A stretch of 64,000 bases of DNA, from contig NC_059393.1 in assembly GCF_019703515.2 (NCBI RefSeq), positions 11,054,001-11,118,000 on the forward strand. Direction: 5' to 3'. Position 1 is the stretch's first letter. Each line of letters begins with the position of its first letter. This stretch comes from Myxocyprinus asiaticus. Its lineage: Eukaryota > Chordata > Actinopteri > Cypriniformes > Catostomidae. Shown here piece by piece: positions 56,260 to 64,000 of this stretch. A program made the position numbers and the translations under genes. A model generated the notes under the pieces. The model did no database searches. It was not told the DNA's origin and saw nothing but the letters and a program-made list of their open reading frames with translations.

Positions 56260-56265
56260 AATAAA
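56260..56265 (+). terminator. DNAL4 polyadenylation signal
   Basis: AATAAA 536 bp after the DNAL4 stop, after a T-rich 3' UTR and before TTGTTTGCAG. No earlier AATAAA is obvious. Confidence 0.65.
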
Positions 56266-57338
56266 ACCCTGTTACCCCTTTATGTAGCCTTGTTTGCAGT
56301 TTGCATATTAACATGCTATTTTCACTGCTGTTTCCTGCAGCGTTAACAGTAGTAATATGGTGTGATAACCTGCGGTCGAAGCTGTCTAAAATGCATCCTG
56401 TGTCTGGCTAGTTAATAGATTTAATGTGATATAGTGATGGGAGATACTGTATGTTGAGAAGTAGATAGTGTTAGAGAGCAGTCTGTGCGTGTGTTCTCAA
56501 AGAGGCATGTTTTATTGACTGATCATTGCACAAGGGAGTGTAGAAATCTGGCTTGGAGCATCTGTTTACTTAGACACACACACTGACCTGCTGTCAGGTT
56601 ACTGTGCTCTTCATGTCATAAACACACAATTACCTTTCTTTGCTCCTTGTTGATCTTCACTTTGAAATATTCCTAATTGCCTCATAAGGACATTTTCCAC
56701 ATTGGACTCAAAGTAACAGTTCACCTAAAACTAAAAATTCTGTCATTGTTTACTGACCCTCATGCTGTTTTAACACAAAAGGAGAAGTTTTGCAGAATGA
56801 CCTGGTTGTTCTTTTCCATACAATGACAATGAATGGGGACGGGGCTGTCAAGCTCCAAAAATGACACACCATAAAAGTATTCCACATTTGACTTTCTGAC
56901 TATTTCAGAGACAGTTTAGCAGAAACAGACCACTGCTATTAAAATTAATGGGAGAAATTGGAAAGGTCAATGGATGTAAAAAAGGAAGTTCTGCCTTGCA
57001 GGTAAACGAGCCAATCACCTTTCAGATACAGACATCGCCTGTCAGTCAACTCGAGAATGCATATTCACATTAGCTGAACCAGTCTGAAAAATAGCGCTTT
57101 TTAGCGTGATCTGAGTTTTTGATCGTAATCTTGACCAACCGTTTTTCGAGCTGTAAATTTATGCCACATTTTTACATTGAAATTAGCTGCCCAGCTTGCC
57201 CGGGAACGTTCCAAAGATGGCCACCGAGTGAATTGACTTGCCGTAAAAGACTTAAAGACATACGATAGCTTTGTGTGCCAATCAGACCAAAGCTTAAAAC
57301 GTTGTTTACTAAAAAATCCTCTACTCCATAATTGCTCA

Positions 57339-58375
57339 TAAAGGGATAGTTCACTCAAAAATTAAAATTCTCTCATCATTTACTCTCATCATGCCATCCT
57401 AGATGTGTATGATTTTCTTTCTTCTACTGAACACAAACAAAGATTTTTAGAAGAATATTTCAGCAGGGGCCTGGGTAGCTCAGTGGTAAAAGACGCTGGC
57501 TACCACCCCTGGTGTTCGCTAGTTCGATTTCCAGGGCGTGCTAAGTGACTCCAGCCAGGTCCCCTAAGCAACCAAATTGGCCCGGTTGCTAGGGAGGGTA
57601 GAGTCACATGGGGTATCCTCCTCGTGGTCGCTATAATGTGGTTCGTTCTCGGTGGGGCGCATGGTGAGTTGAGCGTGGTTACCGCGGTGGATGGCGTGAG
57701 GCCTCCACATACACTATGTCTCCGTGGCAACGCGCTCAACAAGCCACGTTATAAGATGCACGGGTTGACAATCTCAGACGCGGAGGCAACTGGGATTCAT
57801 CCTCCGCCACCCGGACTGAGGCGAATCACTATGTGACCATGAGGACTTAAAAAGCACATTGGGAATTAGGCATTCCAAATTGGGAGAAAAAAAAAGAAGA
57901 ATATTTCAGCTCTGTAGGTCCTCACAATGCAAGTGAATGGGTGCCAAAATTTTTAAGCTCCAAAATGCACATAAACACAGCATAAAATTAGTACATAAAA
58001 TTCCAGTGGATAAATCCATATCTTCTGAAGCAATATGATAGGTGTGAGTGAGAAACAGTTCAATATTTAAGTCCCTCTTCTTTTGTTTTTGATGATATGC
58101 ATTCTTCGTGTGTATCGCCCCCTACTGGGTAGTGAGGAGAATATATGCAAAGCACAGACTTAAATATTGATCCTTTTCTCACCCATGTGCTTTTTGGAGA
58201 TTCAAAATGTTGAAACCCATTCACTTGAATTGTGAAGAACTACGGAGCTGAAATATTCTTCTAAAAATATTTGGTTGTGTTCTGCAGAAAGAAAGAAAGC
58301 CATACACTTCTATGATGGCATGAGGGTGAGTAAATGATGAGAGAATTTTTATTTTTGGGTGAACTAACCCTTTAA
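57339..58375. mobile_element. Angel-like element with a nested SINE
   Basis: It begins AAAGGGATAGTTCACTC and ends GGGTGAACTAACCC-TTTAA at 58375. After removal of the SINE at 57465-57894 and one target copy the two halves join without loss. Confidence 0.8.
57465..57894 (+). mobile_element. tRNA-derived SINE with exact 16-bp target duplication
   Basis: The head contains GGGCCTGGGTAGCTCAGTGG and box B-like CTAGTTCGATTTCC; the body matches the 41905 copy, and the 3' end is an A-rich tail. AGAAGAATATTTCAGC occurs at 57449-57464 and 57895-57910, an exact 16-bp duplication that shows LINE-type retrotransposition. Confidence 0.92.
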
Positions 58376-58734
58376 ATCTCATTTGCTCTTGCATACTTAA
58401 AAATCTGGCTTGTCCAGATGCACATGGTTTGACCATTTCACTTAAGAAGTATTAAAAAGAGCAGTGTGAAAATCAAGGCCGGATCTAAGGGAGGGCATTG
58501 CCCCTTTAGATTTTCCTACTGTGTTTTATTTCTGCCATCTCTCAAATATTCTCTGGCCACAGTCAATCATTTGGTCCGCAACACTTAATAAAAACTCTCA
58601 ACAAGACTTCATGCGCACACCCACACTGTAAACAACATTGCATCTCCCTTTTGAACTATAAGTTCCATCTCAGAACTGTTACTTAACTCACACTGACGTA
58701 ATGGTACAGGACATTAAGTATTTGCTGATTATCA

Positions 58735-58890
58735 AGGAAGGATCTTGTAGATCAACTGATGTGGTGTGGCTGTGACAACAACAAGCTCATGGGTTCAGTT
58801 CCCAGGGAATACACCTACTGATAAAAAATGTATACCTTGAATGCACTACAAGTCACTTTGGATAAAAGTGTCTGCCGAATAAATAAATGT
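58735..58890 (+). mobile_element. Degenerate tRNA-SINE with LINE-type tail
   Basis: A tRNA-like portion with GGGTTCAGTTCCC (box B) is followed by the tail CACTTTGGATAAAAGTGTCTGC and AATAAATAAATG, the widely shared fish SINE 3' end. The first box is poor. Confidence 0.6.
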
Positions 58891-59543
58891 GAGGATGTGT
58901 TCTTATGCATTTATGTGTTTATCTGTGGATCTACTGTGTAATCGGTGCCGTGAAGTCACATCAGAGACTTCCCCTCCTGATTGGTATCTCCATTTCTATC
59001 TGTTTCTGAAAGTTTAGCAAACCTGCTGATTTCATCACAGAAGCACCAGATTGTGTGAGGAGTAAGATTATTCATCCGCTGTGACACGATTAGATATGAT
59101 GTTATTGTGGGTGCATGTATGTGTGACAGACGTGTTATTACACACATGCCAGTCTGTCGCTGGGTTGTCATGGTTTGGCGGTCCCTGTTAGTTTTACAGG
59201 GTGAGATTAGAAGGCCCTAAATGGTCCATCCATACTACCAGTCAAAAGTCCGGATACAATTGACTGAATTTATGCTTCTCATGTTCTTAAAAACATTTAG
59301 ATCTAAACAAATACAAAATGATCCTACCAATGAATTTCTTTACAAAACAAATTATGTAATTATTATTTTTATTTTTTATGAATGAGTTGAGAACAGTGTT
59401 TGTTGTATTCTGATTACAAAGTAGGCCTTATAAGTTAATGTAAACAAATTACTTTTTTAGTAAAAAAAAAAGTAGTATAATGCATCACATTTTAAATTCT
59501 TGTGATCAGATTACAGTTATTAACTTACTCTAGGTAATTACTC

Positions 59544-59809
59544 TTAAAGGAATAGTCTGGGTTCTATACAAGTTAAGCTCATTCGACAGCATTTGTGGCA
59601 TGAAGTTGATTACCACAAACATAAATTTCGACTCGTTCCTCCTTTTCTTTTAAAAAAGTAAAAATCGAGGTTACAGTGAGGCACTTACAATGGAAGTGAA
59701 TGTGGCATATTTTTGGAGGATTTAAAGGCAGAAATGTGAAGCTTATAATTTTATAAAATCACTTAAATTAATTATCTTAAAACTTATATAATAAGGAATA
59801 TTCCTTTAA
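59544..59809. mobile_element. TTAA-flanked MITE
   Basis: TTAA-AGGAATAGTCTGGGTT on the left and AAGGAATATTCCT-TTAA on the right form short inverted ends around 260 bp of non-coding sequence. 59810-61200 has no supported gene. Confidence 0.6.
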
Positions 59810-61213
59810 GTGCATTACTTGGGTTACACATATTTCTGAAATAATATAATTTATGTAGGATACATGTAAAACATGAATTCTTATGTACATCTGTTTGGGT
59901 TTCTGTAACAGCTTAAGGATGTGTGACAATGAACGAGAGTTTATAGACATTATTTTGAATTCGTTGAGTGGAATTTTTTTTTTTTTCTGTGAAATGTGTT
60001 TTTAGAAGGTAATTTACAAGTAAGGTAATTAGCAATGTGATTACTATTTTCGACATCATAATCGATTACAATTTTAAAGAAGCAATTAGTAATCTGTAAT
60101 CTTGGTAAAGGGTTTGAGTGTTAGGGTTAGGTATATCTAAAATATAAGATCATTTTGTTTTGTTTTTCCTTTTTTGGTACCAGCATAACATATAGTTCCA
60201 TTTGTGTTATTTTATAGGTTTGATGAGTTCACTATTATTTTAAAATGTGGAAAATTGTAATAAGATTTGTCCAAAATATTTTCATGACAATCATTCAAGA
60301 TGGCAAAATAGTAAGTTATTGTATGACTTGGCACCTACTAAAAAGGTTTATATACTTTTACATGAAATTTTAGCTAGCATCCTATCCAACACTTCATAAG
60401 GTTTAGGGTTTGAGTAAGGTGTTAGACTTCATGGTTAAGTATAGGTTTAACATTAAAATGTTAAATGTAGGAAAAATCATAATAACATTGTTTGCTGGTT
60501 TGCTTGTTTTTTCTATCTTTGGGAGTATGGGTCGTACGTTTCCGTAAAAGCCAACTTGTACAATTTCAGACAAATTCTCCGTCTTGTACTATTATTAGGA
60601 GTTGTCATGAGACTGGGTTGGTGTGGGCAAACCTTTGACTGGTAATCACTGCCATAATTACAGCACTGGATATTGTATGGGGAAAAGTTAATATGCTTCC
60701 ATTTAGATCAGCCTAACCTGGCACCTCTCCTCTGTACTGTTGAGGGGGAGAGGGTGAGCAAACAGAGGAATAAAGGGCTAAAAGACAAACAAACTTTCTT
60801 TTTAGTCAGGACAGACTGAGCCGAAAGGCAGGAAAAGAGTGAAAACACGTTAAACTGCATGACGGGTATGTTTTTTGTGTATTCTTTAAAGCTGAAGTGT
60901 GTCATTATTCAATGTTTAAACATTTTCTCCTATCCTAGCTTAATATGCAGAGACAACTATGTAAGTAAACAAATTGTACATTGATTTCCCTAAAAAAAAT
61001 ATGCTCTCAAAATGTTGCTTTGTTTGTTTGAGTATCCCAACCAGCCTGACAGAGCAACACTGGCTCAACCAATGGCATGAGATCTGGGGCGGGGATATCT
61101 CTTTGTCCAACCAATGGAAAACATTGGTGACACTGCTGACATGGGTTCAATATACTGTAGTTTTGTTAACTTGGGGTTGAAACGAGTGCTCTTTCCCATT
61201 ACATTTCAGTAAA

Positions 61214-61593
61214 ATGAGAGTGTGTACACGCCGACGCTCACGGACCTTGCGTGTGTGGTTTTTCATTGTATTCCTGAGTCTGCACTTGCTCATCGTTTTA
61301 CTGGTACTGTCCATGTACAATGCTTCCTGTGAGATCCATTTATACCCAGACACCCAGACGTCCATCAGCCTCTCTGTACAGAATACATCCACTTCAGCAA
61401 GCATGGCCGACACGACAGGAAGTGAAATTCAGGGAGTGGAAATGTGGGACGCAGTTACCGACCTTGCCAAACTGGAGGCTCTGTACTCCCACCTGTTGTA
61501 TAATTTACCCACTCCACCTGTGCCTGATGGTGATTGGTTGCTGAAAGTTCGAACAAAGAGAAAGGAGGAAGCCCAGCACAGCTCACAGCAGTG
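61214..61593 (+). CDS. FAM20-family N-terminal coding exon (FAM20A/FAM20C-like)
   Basis: The exon begins after an acceptor CATTTCAG at 61209 with ATG at 61214 and ends at a donor GTG|GTGAGAG at 61594. It encodes about 126 residues: a basic start, a signal-anchor (residues about 13-33, VWFFIVFLSLHLLIVLLVLS), an N-A-S sequon, then LAKLEALYSHLLYNLPTPPV. The last block resembles LQALFAHPLYNVP of FAM20A and the similar segment of FAM20C, secretory-pathway kinases and pseudokinases. The kinase domain would lie on later exons, none of which I see before the window ends 2.4 kb later. The family call rests on one motif plus topology, so it is tentative; subtype is not decided. Confidence 0.55.
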
Positions 61594-61760
61594 GTGAGAG
61601 CATTATGACATCACTGTTATGATATCATTTTTGTTTGTCTGAATGTGGGTTTGTTCATTTTTATTATAAAATAGCAGGTTAAATAACTCATAAATGTAAA
61701 TATTTAAGGTGCACTAAGTAACTTTTTTCCACTGTAAAAAGGTTTTACCCATAAAGACTA

Positions 61761-61762
<2 letters not shown>

Positions 61763-61799
<37 letters not shown>
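61763..61799. repeat. (TA)n(CA)n microsatellite
   Basis: TA then CA repeats abut the left tip of the Tc1-family element at 61800; (TG)n(TA)n mirrors it at 62310. Confidence 0.9.
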
Positions 61800-61802
<3 letters not shown>

Positions 61803-62303
61803 TATATGGCCAAAAGTTTGTGGACACCCCCTTCTAATTAACGAATTTGGTTACATTAAATCCAGTAAAGAAAAATCTTAATGTTTCTTCATGTAATGGC
61901 TTGGGCTTTGTGTGCTTCCAAATCTGTGGCAACTGTTTGGGGATAGCCATTTTCTGTTCCAGCATGACAATGCCCCTTGAACAAAGTGAGGTCCATAAAG
62001 AAATGGTTTACTTTGTCTGGCATGGAAGAAATTGACTGACCTGCACAAAGCCCAGACCTGAACCCCACTGATCACTTTTGGGGTGAACTGGAACAGCAAC
62101 TGTAAGTCAGGCCCCATCGACCAACATCAGTTCCTGACCTCACTGATAGCAAATCCCTGCAGCCATGTTACTACATACAGTATAGTGGAAAGCCTTCCCA
62201 AAAGAGTGGAAGCTGTTATTACAGCAAAGGGGGAAATTGATGCCAAAGGTTTTGAAATCAAATGTTCATCAAGCACATATGGTGTCCACAAACTTTTGGC
62301 CAT

Positions 62304-62309
<6 letters not shown>
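61800..62309 (+). mobile_element. Tc1-family element (510 bp), internally deleted
   Basis: CACTATATGGCCAAAAGTTT and AAACTTTTGGCCATATAGTG are perfect inverted ends that continue to 30 bp. The plus strand retains words of a transposase C-terminus (ACCCCACTGATCACTTTTGG corresponds to NP-T-DHFWG). There is no usable frame. The ends adjoin CA/TG repeats on both sides rather than a clean TA. Confidence 0.85.

Positions 62310-62351
<42 letters not shown>
62310..62351. repeat. (TG)n(TA)n microsatellite
   Basis: Mirror image of the tract at 61763-61799. 62352-63180 is AT-rich and I see no gene. Confidence 0.9.
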
Positions 62352-62354
<3 letters not shown>

Positions 62355-63184
62355 TACAATTACAATTACAATTTTAATAAACAATATTGGAAAAAAAATC
62401 AATTAAATTAATATGTTGATATTTTTAAGAAATATATTACAAGACATATATTATAATTCAGGATGTATGTAAAAAATATTTTTTATTATTTTATATATAT
62501 TATTTTTGTTTTGTTTTTCATAATAAATGTGATTTTTTTAGTTATGAATATCAAAAGGTTTTCTTAGGGTTACTCCATTTGACCTGAAAAAAAAAAAAAA
62601 GATTATATTCATAAATCTTTTTAAATATTTCATACATTTTTAATAAACCTCAAACAGTCATGAGGGTCTAAACGGGTTCTCTCTGTTTTATGTTTTTTGG
62701 TCACATGTCAACGAAATGACTACCTGCATACTGGTTACACTGCCTGACTTTGATTTGGTGAACAAAAGTTTTACAAATATCAATAACATTTTAAATAAAA
62801 TCAGTTACATTTTACTGCTTAATTTTTTTTTTCAAGAAATAACAATAAAAGATTATTCCAAACTAGTTATGCCAACAATTATTTTTCCAAAATGTCAGCT
62901 TTCAAAGAAATTTATTTATTTATTTTGTAAATAATAATAAAAAAATAAAAATAATAATGACACTGACGAAGGCAGACAGCTGAAACATTTGTACTATTTT
63001 TATCTCCTACTTGAACCTAATAAAAGTATTTTTAGAGTGCAGACCTTTTTTGCATTTTCATATTGATACATTGGTCTTAGCACCTAATTAGCAGGGAGAG
63101 CGCGGTGAGTGCTTTAAATAATTTACCCCACACATTTTTTATTTTAACATCCAAAATATGTATGTATGTACTATATATATGTAT

Positions 63185-63845
63185 ACTGGTGGCCAAAAGT
63201 TTTGAATAATGTACAGATGTTGCTGTTTCGGAAGGAAATTGGTACTTTTATTCATCAAAGTGGCATTCAACTGATCACCAAGTATAGTCAGGACATTACT
63301 GATGTAAAAAACAGCACCATCACTGTTTGAAAAAAAGTCATTTTTGATCAAATCTAGACAGACCCCATTTCCAGCAGCCATCACTCCAACACCTTATCCT
63401 TGAATAATCATGCTAAATTGCTAATTTGGTACTAGAAAATCACTTGCCATTATATCAAACACAGCTGAAAGCTATTTGGTTCGTTAAATGAAGCTTAACA
63501 TTGTCTTTGTGTTTGTTTTTGAGTTGCAACATTATGCAATAGACTGGCATGTCTTCAGGTCAATATTAGGTCAAATATGGCAAAAAAAAAAATATGGCTT
63601 TCTCTAGAAACTTGTCAGTCAATCATTGTTTTGAGGAATGAAGGCTATACAATGCTTGAAATTGCCAAAAAAACTGAAGATTTCATATAAATGTGTACAC
63701 TACAGTCTTCAAAGACAAAGGACAACTGGCTCTAACAAGGACAGAAAGAGATGTGGAAGGCCAGATGTACAACTAAACAAGAGGATAAGTACATCAGAGT
63801 CTCTAGTTTGAGAAATAGATGCCTCACATGTCCTCAGCTGACTGG
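63185..63845 (+). mobile_element. Tc1-family element (copy D), 3'-truncated
   Basis: It starts CTGGTGGCCAAAAGTTTTGA and follows copy B in reverse complement as far as CACATGTCCTCAGCTGACTG. The helix-turn-helix part of the transposase is recognisable (TSVNHCFEEXRLYNA-like words) but broken. From about 63845 to 64000 the sequence no longer matches and I cannot identify it. Confidence 0.75.
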
Positions 63846-64000
63846 AACTACTTGATTGGATCATGAAAGGTAGCCATAACATATACTGTATATGAGAATG
63901 ACGCCAGGTAGGTGATGAGGTGTTGAAAAACTAAGAGAGACTGATGACATCAACCAAAAAGAAAATTAGTTTCAAACAGAGATTGTGCAAATTACTATGA

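Overview
This is a window of vertebrate nuclear DNA, almost certainly from a cyprinid-type teleost. The evidence is short exons with canonical GT/AG introns, fish-like orthologues, and a repeat load typical of cypriniform genomes: Tc1 elements with Sleeping-Beauty-type ends, TTAA-flanked inverted-repeat elements of the Angel type, tRNA-derived SINEs, L2-like LINEs and many (TA)n/(CA)n tracts. No prokaryotic gene, CRISPR array or operon is present.

Five genes are recognised and one more is tentative. (1) KAT14, + strand, C-terminal half only, 5989-7780. (2) DZANK1, - strand, exons scattered over 8696-22788, convergent with KAT14. (3) POLR3F, + strand, 30189-33809, upstream of DZANK1 and divergent from it. 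(4) NPTXR, + strand, 38966-44181, complete. (5) DNAL4, + strand, 52024-55724, complete. (6) A FAM20-like first coding exon, + strand, 61214-61593. The first three correspond to the human 20p11 group and NPTXR-DNAL4 to the human 22q13 group, so two blocks that are separate in human meet near 34-38 kb.

The main result is that POLR3F carries three lesions (an in-frame TAA and two 2-nt losses) and DZANK1 carries one exonic 2-nt loss, a missing splice donor and a lost zinc ligand. NPTXR, DNAL4 and the visible KAT14 exons read cleanly. This looks like decay of one divergent gene pair, as expected for a redundant duplicate copy after genome duplication, unless it is assembly error. KAT14 also has a 36-bp tandem duplication that copies its exon/intron junction together with the splice donor.

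Most of the rest is transposon-derived. 1-5.9 kb: degenerate minisatellite, hAT MITE, LINE fragments. 9.4-13.6 kb: a Tc1 copy split by an L2 and by a TTAA element. 13.6-18 kb: two Tc1-family elements, an Angel-like copy and a hAT element. 19.1-19.8 kb: solo LTR. 23.3-26.9 kb: LINE remains. 27.5-29.9 kb: one Tc1 inside another. 36.4-38.2 kb: two Tc1-family copies. 50.1-51.7 kb: a Sleeping-Beauty-type element. 52.2-58.4 kb: Angel-like copies with nested insertions. 61.8-62.3 and 63.2-63.85 kb: further Tc1-family remains. I found no undescribed biological system; the best leads are the decaying gene pair, the duplicated donor, and microsatellites that mirror each other around Tc1 ends.
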